In this document: in pieces, positions 1-7,029 of the stretch
Position numbering within the stretch: position 1 is the first letter of the stretch
Layout: each line of letters begins with the position of its first letter
Assembly: GCA_038746265.1 (NCBI GenBank)
Contig: JBCDKU010000019.1
Span: 1-34,917 of the forward strand
DNA from: JBCBKP01 sp038746265
GTDB lineage: Bacteria > Planctomycetota > Phycisphaerae > Phycisphaerales > UBA1924
DNA: 34,917 nt
Direction: 5' to 3'
Notes under the pieces: generated by a model
The model's database searches: none
What the model saw: the letters and a program-made list of their open reading frames with translations, nothing else
What the model was told of the DNA's origin: nothing
Translations under genes and position numbers: made by a program

Positions 1-1
1 C

Positions 2-322
2 GCCATCGGCGGCATCAGCCTCGCGCTCGCCTGGGCGATCGACTCCCAGCGCGGCTTCCACGGCGTGCTCAACCTCGGGCTCATGCCCGGCTGGCTCCTG
101 AGCGGCGCCGTCTTCCCGATCGACGCCGCCTCGGGCTGGGTTGCGCTCGCCGCGAAACTCAACCCCATCGGCTGGCTCCACGCCGCCGCCTGCTCCTCGC
201 TGGGACTCACCCCCGCGATCCCGCCCGCACTCGCCTGGATCGGATCCGCGGCAGCCGCAGCCATCGGCTGCGCCGCCGCCATCCTCACGCTCTCCCGACG
301 CACAGGATCAACCACGCCATGA
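2..322 (+). CDS. ABC-2 type transporter permease, C-terminal part (5' end outside window)
   Basis: An open frame enters from the left edge with no start of its own and ends in a TGA at 320-322. The visible 106 residues alternate hydrophobic stretches with short polar turns (a Gly/Leu-rich segment with MPGWLLSGAVFP, then a last membrane helix of about 20 residues near AWIGSAAAAAIGCAAAILTL). This pattern resembles the last helices of ABC-2 type permeases, where a Pro-containing 'sGaifP' loop precedes the final helix. The stop codon overlaps the ATG of the SCO1-like gene (ATGA), so the two are probably translationally coupled. ABC-2 permeases next to SCO1 genes occur in cytochrome oxidase/copper maturation clusters; that role is inferred here. 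Another polytopic membrane protein is possible because only the tail is visible. Confidence 0.6.
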   Translation, partial: AIGGISLALAWAIDSQRGFHGVLNLGLMPGWLLSGAVFPIDAASGWVALAAKLNPIGWLHAAACSSLGLTPAIPPALAWIGSAAAAAIGCAAAILTLSRRTGSTTP

Positions 323-1014
323 CCAGCACCAACCAGACACAGCCCCGACCGGGACTCCCGGCGGGCTTCTACATCGCCGCCGCCATGTCGTTCCTGGGCC
401 TCGCGCTCGCGATCACGGCCCTCGTCGCGCTCCGCTCGCAACCCGCGACGACCACTTCAGCGCCCCCGCCCGCGCCGCCGCTCACCGAACCATCCGAGTA
501 CCTCGCGCAGCTGGGCGTTCCCGAGTTCACGCTCACCGATCAAACGGGCAGTGAGACCACGCAGACAATCTTCGACGGCCAGTACACCGTCCTCGACTTC
601 ATCTTCACCAACTGCCCCTTCGCCTGCCCCGGCATGACCACCGAGATGCTCCGCGTGCAGAACGAAACCAAAGCCCGGCTCGTCAGCATCTCCGTTGATC
701 CCGACCACGACACGCCGGAGGTGCTCGCCGAGTTCGCAGACACACGCGGCGCAGACACCGACAGCTGGACCTTCCTGACAGGCCCGGATCAGGTTGTAGA
801 AGACATCCTCGACGGCCTCGCGCTCGCCATGGCACCGGACAGCGACACGCAGATACCACTTGAGGGCGGCGGCACGATGACCAACCTTACCCACCCGACG
901 CGGCTCATCCTGATCGGTCCCGACCGATCAGTCCTCGGGATGTTCGAGTACTCGGCCCAGGGCGAAATCGACCTGCTCATCGATCGACTCGGAACGCTCA
1001 TCGGATCCGACTGA
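319..1014 (+). CDS. SCO1/SenC/PrrC family copper chaperone-like thioredoxin-fold protein
   Basis: The 231-residue protein has an N-terminal membrane anchor (about residues 16-38), a Pro-rich linker, and then a thioredoxin-like domain. The copper-binding motif TNCPFACPGMT supplies Cys99 and Cys103 (CxxxC), and the third conserved ligand is probably His192 in NLTHPTRLILIGPD. SCO proteins are membrane-anchored on the periplasmic side and deliver copper to the CuA site of cytochrome c oxidase or act as thiol reductants. The length and motif order fit the family. The ATG at 319 overlaps the stop of the upstream permease. The 3' end is overlapped on the opposite strand by about 87 bases of a short reading frame. 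Family assignment is firm; the exact target (oxidase or other copper enzyme) is inferred. Confidence 0.9.
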   Translation: MTSTNQTQPRPGLPAGFYIAAAMSFLGLALAITALVALRSQPATTTSAPPPAPPLTEPSEYLAQLGVPEFTLTDQTGSETTQTIFDGQYTVLDFIFTNCPFACPGMTTEMLRVQNETKARLVSISVDPDHDTPEVLAEFADTRGADTDSWTFLTGPDQVVEDILDGLALAMAPDSDTQIPLEGGGTMTNLTHPTRLILIGPDRSVLGMFEYSAQGEIDLLIDRLGTLIGSD

Positions 1015-1266
1015 CGGAGCATCCGCGTCCGAACGGCTCACCTCGCGCCGCTCGTCCACGATCTCCATCAGACCGCGCAGCTCCGCCTCGGCCCGTTCAT
1101 CGATCCCGTCCCGGTGACGACGCAGCAGTTCAGCCTTCAAGGCCGCCCGAGCGCGATCTTTGGCCGAACGCGCCTCGCCCCGTGCGTCCGGGGAATCGAT
1201 CCTCCGCGGCCGTGCGGCGTCCGGAGTGCTCCGGTCCGACGTGTTGTCTGAGTCGTTGTATGCCAC
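928..1266 (-). CDS. Hypothetical 112-aa charged protein overlapping the sigma factor gene
   Basis: This frame starts at a GTG at 1266 inside the sigma factor gene and overlaps it out of frame by 137 bases; a GGAAG lies 4 bases before the GTG. The product has an Asp/Ser/Arg-rich N-terminus and a strongly helical, charged middle (residues 36-75, containing AALKAELLRRHRDG and ELRGLMEIVDERREV). It has no membrane segment, Cys-rich motif or recognisable domain. By hand count 32 of 42 codons in the overlap end in G or C, against 28 of 43 in the sigma frame, mildly favouring this frame. Its 3' end also overlaps the SCO1 gene tail. A sigma-partner role is tempting but unsupported. It may start later (a TTG at 1140 gives about 70 residues), or be a frameshifted extension of the sigma factor, or be spurious. 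Confidence 0.45.
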   Translation of the reverse strand: MAYNDSDNTSDRSTPDAARPRRIDSPDARGEARSAKDRARAALKAELLRRHRDGIDERAEAELRGLMEIVDERREVSRSDADAPSVGSDERSESIDEQVDFALGRVLEHPED

Positions 1267-1735
1267 GGAACTTCCAGTTATTCACGGCGGTGACTTTGAC
1301 GCCCAGGGCCCTGGCTGCCTGCTCGTAGCTCAGCCCCCGGCACACAATCAAACGCACCGCGTCTTCTTCGGTCTGGTTCAGGTAGCGAAGGTTGTCTGTG
1401 GCCTTCGCGTCCCGGCTCTCGTTCTCGTCCCGCCCAGGTGTTTGGACGGGCATCGTCTCGGCTCCAGCAGCTGCTCGCTGCTCGCTGATGAACTCCTCCT
1501 GACGCCGACGCCGGCGGTACCGACGCTTGATCAGGTTGTCAGCGATCTTGATGAGATAACTCACGGAGATCGTCTTCTTTTCAAGACCTTCGTGATCCAA
1601 CAAGCGGGTGAAGACTTCTTGGGCGATATCCTCAGCCGTCGAGCCATCGACCGACCGCCGCGCGAAGCAGTAGACACGCTCGTAGTACCGCTCAAAGAGG
1701 TGCAGTACAAGGTCGTCGCGAGATGTGTGCCCCAT
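1130..1735 (-). CDS. ECF-like sigma-70 family RNA polymerase sigma factor
   Basis: The 201-residue protein has a sigma region 2 near the N-terminus (LVLHLFERYYERVYCFARR, then AEDIAQEVFTRLLD at about residues 34-47). A basic linker follows (about residues 70-80), then a sigma region 4 helix-turn-helix (TEEDAVRLIVCRGLSYEQAARALGVKVTAVNNWKFRGIQRLR in segments, about residues 122-163). This is the usual ECF order. The last 40 residues look unlike family C-termini and coincide with the overlapping frame below, so the functional sigma probably ends soon after residue 165. The ATG at 1735 follows a GGGAGG and, further upstream, a perfect 7-bp dyad. No anti-sigma factor with a membrane segment or zinc motif lies next to it. 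ECF identity is solid; the regulon is unknown. Confidence 0.88.
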   Translation of the reverse strand: MGHTSRDDLVLHLFERYYERVYCFARRSVDGSTAEDIAQEVFTRLLDHEGLEKKTISVSYLIKIADNLIKRRYRRRRRQEEFISEQRAAAGAETMPVQTPGRDENESRDAKATDNLRYLNQTEEDAVRLIVCRGLSYEQAARALGVKVTAVNNWKFRGIQRLRQHVGPEHSGRRTAAEDRFPGRTGRGAFGQRSRSGGLEG

Positions 1736-1757
1736 CCTGGGAACCTCCCGGGCCTCA

Positions 1758-1775
1758 CCGTCACGAATGTGACGG
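1758..1775. promoter_or_regulatory. 18-bp perfect dyad in the sigma factor leader
   Basis: CCGTCAC-GAAT-GTGACGG is a perfect 7-bp inverted repeat with a 4-base spacer. It lies 23 bases upstream of the sigma factor start codon. It is not followed by a T-run in either direction, so it is not a terminator. It could be an operator or an RNA hairpin in the leader of the sigma gene; the sequence alone does not decide. Confidence 0.4.
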
Positions 1776-1950
1776 CCCCCTTCTTCGCTGCCGGCCCGAG
1801 CCGTCCCTCGACTCCCTCGCCCGGCTCTTCAATTCGACCGTCCACGGCCAATGCGGTTCAGGCAGCTTCAGCAGAACGCCCCGCCTGCCCACTGTAATCG
1901 ACAATCTCTCCCCAGCCCTTCACCATACCGAATGACAGGATCCAAGCGAG

Positions 1951-3069
1951 TCATTGTCGCTCGAATCGCAACGAGTCGTCCACATTTCCGGGTCCGATAC
2001 TCCGGTCGCGCGGTGCGCCCCCCGAACCCAGTCCCGAGCCGATACCGATCAGAATCTCATCGCCCACACGCCGGATCGAGAGCGGCCCAAAACGCACCTC
2101 CACGCTCTCACGCGGCGCCGCCTCGGCCCACTCCATGAGCCGCTCGATGTCTGTTCCGGCCAGCCGATCAAGCGATCTCCCGCCCGCCTGCCGGACCAGA
2201 AGTCGAAGCGCCGCACCGAGTTCCGCCGAGTGGCAGTGGATCAGCGTCCGCCGAGAAACGACGAGCCGGCCATCGCGCCCCAGGTGCCGCCGCAGGAACG
2301 ACCGCGCTCTTGTCTCGAGCGCCTCCTCGTGGCGGGCCATCGTCGCCGCGGTCAGCGCCGCCCCGTTGGCGGCCGAGGGCACGATCGCCTTGAGCTCCGG
2401 GATCACCCGAGCCCGGATCGCCGACCGGACCCGCTCAGCGTCAAGATTCGTTCGGTCCTCGCGCCATGCCCAGCCGACACGCCGGCACAGCTCGGCGGCG
2501 TCCTCGCGGTTCACCCCCAGCATCGGGCGGACGATCGAGGCCGTCCCGCCATCAACACGGAGCGACCGCACGGGCAGGATCCCCCGCATCCCGCGCGGAC
2601 CCGAGCCGCGCACGACGCGCATCAGCAAGGTCTCGAGCTGATCGTCCGCGGTGTGCCCCGTCGCGATGAACGGGATCCCGCGGCTCTCGGCCGCGGCGAG
2701 AAGGGCGCGCTTCCTTGCGCGCGAGGCGGCACGCTCGAGGTTGCCGCCCAATCCCGCCACAGAACATTCAGCAAGAGCAAACGCGCAGCCCGTGCGCTCC
2801 GCGAGCTCACGAACCGCGTCCGCGTCCGCGAACGCCTCGGACGCGGGCCTCAGATCATGCACCGCATGGAGCAGCACCACCTCGGCCGATGACGCCGCCA
2901 GCGCGATCGCGAGCGCGGATGAGTCAGCACCACCCGAGCACGCGACGATCGTCGGCCGGTCGGCGTCACGCCGCAGCTTGCCGTCCGTCAGCCGCCGCCA
3001 CGCAGAAAGCACACGGTGCACCACCGGATCGCGCTTTCTTGCTCGAATGACCGCACTCGCGGGCCTCAT
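1951..3069 (-). CDS. tilS: tRNA(Ile)-lysidine synthase
   Basis: TilS uses ATP to attach lysine to C34 of the CAU-anticodon isoleucine tRNA, changing both codon reading and charging. The PP-loop ATP-binding motif VACSGGADSS lies near residue 45 from the chosen start. It is followed by HAVHDLRP and the family motif ATGHTADDQLETLLMRVVRGSGPRG. The remainder matches the helical C-terminal part (CRRVGWAWREDRTN, about residues 195-210). I chose the ATG at 3069 because the protein then begins just before the conserved domain; an in-frame ATG at 3108 would add 13 residues, and neither has a strong ribosome binding site. It runs divergently from the membrane protein gene starting at 3151. Identity is clear; the start is uncertain. 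Confidence 0.9.
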   Translation of the reverse strand: MRPASAVIRARKRDPVVHRVLSAWRRLTDGKLRRDADRPTIVACSGGADSSALAIALAASSAEVVLLHAVHDLRPASEAFADADAVRELAERTGCAFALAECSVAGLGGNLERAASRARKRALLAAAESRGIPFIATGHTADDQLETLLMRVVRGSGPRGMRGILPVRSLRVDGGTASIVRPMLGVNREDAAELCRRVGWAWREDRTNLDAERVRSAIRARVIPELKAIVPSAANGAALTAATMARHEEALETRARSFLRRHLGRDGRLVVSRRTLIHCHSAELGAALRLLVRQAGGRSLDRLAGTDIERLMEWAEAAPRESVEVRFGPLSIRRVGDEILIGIGSGLGSGGAPRDRSIGPGNVDDSLRFERQ

Positions 3070-3111
3070 GGTCCGATGGTACGGGTTGTAAGGACGATCC
3101 CGAAGCATCTG

Positions 3112-3141
3112 TTCGGCACAAGGCCGGAATCAAGGTATACG
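3112..3141 (+). promoter_or_regulatory. Candidate promoter for the gene at 3151
   Basis: TTCGGC (3112-3117) and TATACG (3136-3141) are separated by 18 bases and lie just upstream of the ATG at 3151. The match to a -10 box is fair and to a -35 box is weak. It lies in the divergent gap with tilS. Confidence 0.25.
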
Positions 3142-3150
3142 CCCCTGCCC

Positions 3151-4062
3151 ATGCTGACCGTTCTCGAACAGCCCTTCGCCCCCGACTCGCTTATCCAGCG
3201 TTTCCGCCCCCCCGCGCGCGAGGCTGCACCCGAGGTCACCCCCAACGCCGCTCAGCCGCAGTCAGCCGCGAGCGAACTCATCACGCAAGCGACCACCGAG
3301 ACACAGGTTGCCGAAGGTGCCGCAGAGTCAGCCGAGGGCCGTTCATCACTCAGCGCCGTCGATGTCTCGAGCGGTCTGCCCGACGCCCTCTTCGCGATCG
3401 GCATCGCCCTGCTCTGCGCGACGCTCATGCGCATGGTCTGGGTCCGCCGCCGCAAGAAGTCCGGTGCCCACGCCGACATCTCCAAGTCCGAGCTGTCCTC
3501 GACCGACCGGCTCATCATCGACACCCGCGACCGCATCAACGAGATGGTCGCCTCCGCGCACGACACCGTCCGTCAGCTCACGTCCGCGCTCGAGCAACGC
3601 GCCGCACGCCTCGAGTCGCTCATCGAGCAGACCGACGCCATCACCAGCATCGCCGCATCGGCCGCGTCAACCCAATCTGACGAGCAACCAGACACCCAAC
3701 CTGACGAACAGCCCGAGCCGGAACCCGAATCCACAGCCGAACCGGAGTCCGCGTCAGTACCTGAGCCCAACACCGAATCCGAGCCCGACCCGAGCGCGGG
3801 CGTGCGAGACTTCGAAGAAACCGACCTCGGCCGCGACGAGCAGGACGCCGAAGCCATCGCCGCCGAGATCCCGAGCGCCGTTGCGGACGACACCCGCCAG
3901 CAGCGTCTGCCCTTCGAGAGCGATCAGGCAGAGCGCCGAGCCGCGGTGTTCAAGCTCGCCGACGAGGGCCTTGACGCGGCCGCGATCGCCAAGCAGCTCG
4001 AGCGGAGCGAGGAAGACGTCCGCCTCACGCTGCTGCTGCCACGGCCGGGCGAGGCGTCTTAG
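3151..4062 (+). CDS. Single-pass membrane protein with acidic Pro/Glu linker and C-terminal HTH-like segment
   Basis: I do not recognise a named family for the whole 303-residue protein. Residues 1-75 are polar and of low complexity. Residues 76-98 form one membrane helix followed by RRRKK, which by the positive-inside rule puts the C-terminus in the cytoplasm. Residues 120-165 look like a coiled coil (DRINEMVASAHDTVRQLTS, then LEQRAARLESLIEQ). Residues 174-230 are an acidic linker rich in Pro, Glu, Gln and Asp with repeated DEQP/EPE units. Residues 264-296 (VFKLADEGLDAAAIAKQL, then SEEDVRLTLLL) resemble the short helix-turn-helix end seen in DUF6115-like proteins. The ATG at 3151 was chosen because upstream in-frame codons overlap tilS antisense and look random. 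Function unknown; a membrane-tethered regulatory or scaffolding role is only inference. Confidence 0.7.
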   Translation: MLTVLEQPFAPDSLIQRFRPPAREAAPEVTPNAAQPQSAASELITQATTETQVAEGAAESAEGRSSLSAVDVSSGLPDALFAIGIALLCATLMRMVWVRRRKKSGAHADISKSELSSTDRLIIDTRDRINEMVASAHDTVRQLTSALEQRAARLESLIEQTDAITSIAASAASTQSDEQPDTQPDEQPEPEPESTAEPESASVPEPNTESEPDPSAGVRDFEETDLGRDEQDAEAIAAEIPSAVADDTRQQRLPFESDQAERRAAVFKLADEGLDAAAIAKQLERSEEDVRLTLLLPRPGEAS

Positions 4063-4080
4063 GTTGTACTTCACGGATCA

Positions 4081-4150
4081 GTGGGACGGGCATCCTGCTC
4101 GTCCGAGCGGCATCGGACGACCACAAAGACGGGCTGCAAGCCCGTCCCAC
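4081..4150. repeat. 70-bp element: two small hairpins bounded by an 11-bp inverted repeat
   Basis: GTGGGACGGGC (4081-4091) is exactly complementary to GCCCGTCCCAC (4140-4150). Inside, GACGGGCA-TCC-TGCTCGTC (4085-4103) and GACGGGCT-GCA-AGCCCGTC (4128-4146) each form their own 8-bp hairpin. The element fills most of the space between two convergent genes. This layout resembles REP-like or miniature inverted-repeat elements, and it may also act as a bidirectional transcription barrier. No target-site duplication was visible and there is no T-run. Confidence 0.6.
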
Positions 4151-4178
4151 CTTGCAAAAACGATCCGTCCAGCACGGC

Positions 4179-5135
4179 CTAGCCGTCCCGCCGCCGCAGC
4201 GCATCCAGACACAACAACTCAAACGCGATGTGCGCCGCAAGCAACGCGGTGTTGCCCATCACGTCCCGATCGGGCAGCACCTCGACCACATCGGCGCCGA
4301 CCAAGTTCACGCCCTTCATCGCGCGGATCAGACGCAGCGCCTCGTGCGACGTGAACCCGCCCACCGCGGGCGTGCCCGTGCCCGGCGCGAAGACCGGATC
4401 GACGCAGTCGATATCGAACGTGCAGTACGCCGCCTCGCCCTCGAGCCGACGCACGAAATCGACGATCGGCTGGTCGCCCGTTTCGATCCACTCGTCGTGC
4501 GTCAGGATCGCGACGCCGTGCTCCTCGGCGTACTTCAGGTCGTCGCCGTTCGTGAGCGGGCCCTTGATGCCGACCGAGAGCATCCGCCGCGGATCGACGA
4601 CGCCCTCCTCGATGAGCCGGATGAACGGGCTCGCGTGCCCGTACTTCTCGCCCCACACCGAATCGACCGTGTCGAGATGGCTGTCAAAGTGCAGCAGCGG
4701 CAGACCACCCGAAGGCTTGCCCTGCCGCGTCCACGCCGCCTTGATGTTCGAGTATGCCGTCGAGTGATCGCCGCCCAGCGCGAGCGTCCGCGTCTCGTCG
4801 CTCCCGAGCGAGAGCGCGAACCCGCACGCCGCGTCGAGCGTCTGCTTCGGGTGATACGGGTGCACCGGCGCGTCCCCGGCGTCGGCCATCGTGAGCGCGT
4901 CGCACAGATCGAGCCGGTGCACGATCGAGTACCGCTTGAGGTACTGGCTCGCCTCCCGGATCGCCCGCGGCCCGAACCGCGTCCCGGGCCGATACGTCAC
5001 CCCCGTGTCGTACGGGATCCCGTAGATCGCCCAATCGATCGGCCCACCCGTGTCCTCAAGCCGCGGGTAGCGGCCGAACGTCATCAGCCCGGCGAAGCGG
5101 GGAGAGATGCGGGAATCAGGAAGTGGTGTCGGCAT
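4179..5135 (-). CDS. Ureohydrolase (agmatinase/arginase family)
   Basis: Members hydrolyse a guanidino group to urea and an amine using a two-manganese centre. All metal-binding blocks are present in the 318 residues: GGDHS (121-125, His124), DSHLD (151-155, Asp151, His153, Asp155) and DIDCVDP (241-247, Asp241, Asp243), plus GTPAVGGFTSHE near 254-265. The length fits the agmatinase branch rather than classical arginase. The usual DAHxD motif reads DSHLD here. It is the last gene of a four-gene minus-strand run after astA, astD and a small membrane protein, starting 8 bases after the preceding stop. Family is certain; substrate is not. Agmatine, arginine, guanidinobutyrate or, given the neighbours, N2-succinylarginine are possible, so no gene symbol is given. 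Confidence 0.9.
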   Translation of the reverse strand: MPTPLPDSRISPRFAGLMTFGRYPRLEDTGGPIDWAIYGIPYDTGVTYRPGTRFGPRAIREASQYLKRYSIVHRLDLCDALTMADAGDAPVHPYHPKQTLDAACGFALSLGSDETRTLALGGDHSTAYSNIKAAWTRQGKPSGGLPLLHFDSHLDTVDSVWGEKYGHASPFIRLIEEGVVDPRRMLSVGIKGPLTNGDDLKYAEEHGVAILTHDEWIETGDQPIVDFVRRLEGEAAYCTFDIDCVDPVFAPGTGTPAVGGFTSHEALRLIRAMKGVNLVGADVVEVLPDRDVMGNTALLAAHIAFELLCLDALRRRDG

Positions 5136-5143
5136 GACGCGTC

Positions 5144-5455
5144 TCAGTCTCCGTCGAGTTCACCGGCGACCTCGCGTGAGATCCGCCGAATCAACGACTT
5201 TGCGAAGAACACTAGGTAAACGGCCATCATCAACGGGACACACATGATGAACACGTCAAACAGACGATTCGGTGTCGGAGTCTCAGGAATCGCGATCCCG
5301 AACGTGCTTCCCGTTTCCGCGTCGCGAATCGACCATTTATACTCGATCCAGCTGAGGATCCAGGTGATCGCCTGCGGCAGAAACGCCGCGAGCATGTACA
5401 CGCCGATGCCGCGCACAACCAGCGTCACCGATCCCCGCGGCGTCACGACAACCAC
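5144..5455 (-). CDS. Small membrane protein, function unknown
   Basis: The 103-residue protein starts at GTG 5455 and overlaps the astD stop by 13 bases, with a GAGG just upstream. Two membrane helices are visible: about residues 14-36 (IGVYMLAAFLPQAITWILSW) and 66-88 (FDVFIMCVPLMMAVYLVFFA). A polar loop lies between them and a charged tail ends in EVAGELDGD. Its position between astD and the ureohydrolase, with an overlap on one side and 8 bases on the other, ties it to the arginine operon. I do not recognise the family. A transport accessory role is possible but there is no motif for it. Confidence 0.7.
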   Translation of the reverse strand: MVVVTPRGSVTLVVRGIGVYMLAAFLPQAITWILSWIEYKWSIRDAETGSTFGIAIPETPTPNRLFDVFIMCVPLMMAVYLVFFAKSLIRRISREVAGELDGD

Positions 5456-7029
5456 CCATCCTCAAACGTCATCCCCTCGGGCAAGGTCGCCGCGTCGCCC
5501 GATTCGATCATGCTCGCCACCGGGTACGCGCAGTAATCGAGCGCGTACGACCCTGCAGGGCGGTGATTGCCGGAGAGACCCAGCCCGCCGAACGCCAGCT
5601 TGCTCGACGCGCCGGCCGTCCCGCAGTTCACGTTCACGCACCCCGAGCGGCTCTCCGCGAGGAACCGGTCGATCAGCGACTGATCCCTCGTGAAGACCGA
5701 AGACGCCAGCCCGTACCGCGTCGCATTCGCCTGCTCGAGCGCCGCGTCGAACGAGTCCACCACCGAGACTCGCAAGAGCGGCCCGAAGATCTCCTCGTCG
5801 CACCCGCAGTCAAAGCCCGCGTCGCCTCGGTCCGGGTCGGCCGTGAACGCCGGCACCTTGATCACACCGGGCGTGATGTAGTGCCCCTCGCCGAGCGACG
5901 CCGGCGCGGTCATCTCCATCAGCACCTCGCCGCCCGTCCGCGCGGCCCGCGCCTGGAAGCTCAGCGCCGCCTGCCGCGCGTCGCTCGTCACAAGCGGACC
6001 CATAAAGACCGGCAGGTCGCTCCGCGGATCGCCCACGACCATGTTCGCGCCCGCCTTGCACACCGCGGCGATGAGCTTGTCGGCGACGGCCTCGTGCACG
6101 ATCAGCCGCCGCGTCGAGGTGCACCGCTGGCCCGTCGTGTTGAACGCGCACCGCGCGATCTCGATCGCCGCCTGCTTGAGGTCAGCGTCGGGCATCACGA
6201 CCGCGGGACTGTTGCCGCCCAGCTCGAGGGCGACAATCCGCCCGGGCCGATCGAGGTTCGCTTCGAGAATCCGCCGACCCACGGGCCACGACCCGGTGAA
6301 CAGAATCCCGTCGATGTCCGCGTGCGACACCAGCGCCGACGCGTTTACGGCATCGCCCTGCACGAGGTTCACCACGCCGGGCGGAGCGTTCTCGCTCTCG
6401 AGAGCCTCATGGAGCAGCCGCGTGAGCAGCTGCCCGACCGCCGGCGTCTTGTCAGAGGGCTTGAAGACGATCGTGTTGCCCATCAGCAGCGCGGGCACGA
6501 TGTGGCCGTTCGGCAGGTGCGCCGGGAAGTTGAAGGGCCCCACGACCGCCATCACGCCGTGCGGGCGGAAGTGCCCCCGCGCCGACTTCGTGTCGTTGAG
6601 CTTCAGATCAAAGGGCGCGACGCGCGCCCGGCCCCAGTTCTGCTCCGTCTGCTCGTCGAGCGTGATATCGATCTTGGCCGCCAGCGCCGCCGCCTCGCCG
6701 CGGCACTCCCACATCGCCTTGCCCGCCTCGTCGCGGATCAGCTCGGCGATCTGGCCGGCCTTGTCCTTAAGCCGCTCCTGGTAGGCCCGCAGCACGCGCT
6801 CACGCTGCTCGATCGAGGTCCGCGACCACGGGCCGAACGCCTCCCGCGCCGCCGCGACCGCGCGGTCCACGTGCTCGGGCACGGGCGTCGCCGCCCAGAC
6901 CACCTCGTCGGGGTGCGCGGGGTTCACGCTCACGATGCCCGCGCCGTGCGAGCCGTCGTCCGGCAGGCCGATCCACTCCCCGCCGATCAGATCGCTCGGC
7001 GGCCGCTGCAGGATCACCGTCGCGCTCAT
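5443..7029 (-). CDS. astD: Succinylglutamate-semialdehyde dehydrogenase (AstD-like aldehyde dehydrogenase)
   Basis: This is an NAD(P)-dependent aldehyde dehydrogenase. In the arginine succinyltransferase pathway AstD oxidises N-succinylglutamate semialdehyde to N-succinylglutamate. In the 528 residues I see the cofactor-binding FKPSDKTP (189-196), FTGSWPVGRRI (244-254), the general base Glu269 in ALELGGNSP and the nucleophile Cys303 in GQRCTSTRR. The AstD-like wording GVMAVVGPFNFPAHLPNGHIVPALL appears in two adjoining blocks at 158-182. It is somewhat longer than typical AstD (about 490). Its ATG at 7029 overlaps the astA stop (ATGA), which supports the astA-astD pairing. A related aldehyde dehydrogenase substrate is possible if judged alone, but the coupling to astA makes AstD much more likely. 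Confidence 0.9.
   Translation of the reverse strand: MSATVILQRPPSDLIGGEWIGLPDDGSHGAGIVSVNPAHPDEVVWAATPVPEHVDRAVAAAREAFGPWSRTSIEQRERVLRAYQERLKDKAGQIAELIRDEAGKAMWECRGEAAALAAKIDITLDEQTEQNWGRARVAPFDLKLNDTKSARGHFRPHGVMAVVGPFNFPAHLPNGHIVPALLMGNTIVFKPSDKTPAVGQLLTRLLHEALESENAPPGVVNLVQGDAVNASALVSHADIDGILFTGSWPVGRRILEANLDRPGRIVALELGGNSPAVVMPDADLKQAAIEIARCAFNTTGQRCTSTRRLIVHEAVADKLIAAVCKAGANMVVGDPRSDLPVFMGPLVTSDARQAALSFQARAARTGGEVLMEMTAPASLGEGHYITPGVIKVPAFTADPDRGDAGFDCGCDEEIFGPLLRVSVVDSFDAALEQANATRYGLASSVFTRDQSLIDRFLAESRSGCVNVNCGTAGASSKLAFGGLGLSGNHRPAGSYALDYCAYPVASMIESGDAATLPEGMTFEDGWLS

Noticed and set aside
1200..1290. Programmed frameshift site joining the sigma factor to the overlapping frame
   Set aside because: No slippery heptamer or stop-linked +1 signal is visible at the junction; kept only as an alternative explanation.
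1931..1955. AATGAC/GTCATT inverted repeat spanning the tilS stop
   Set aside because: Six-base arms with a 13-base loop and no T-run; too weak to call a terminator.
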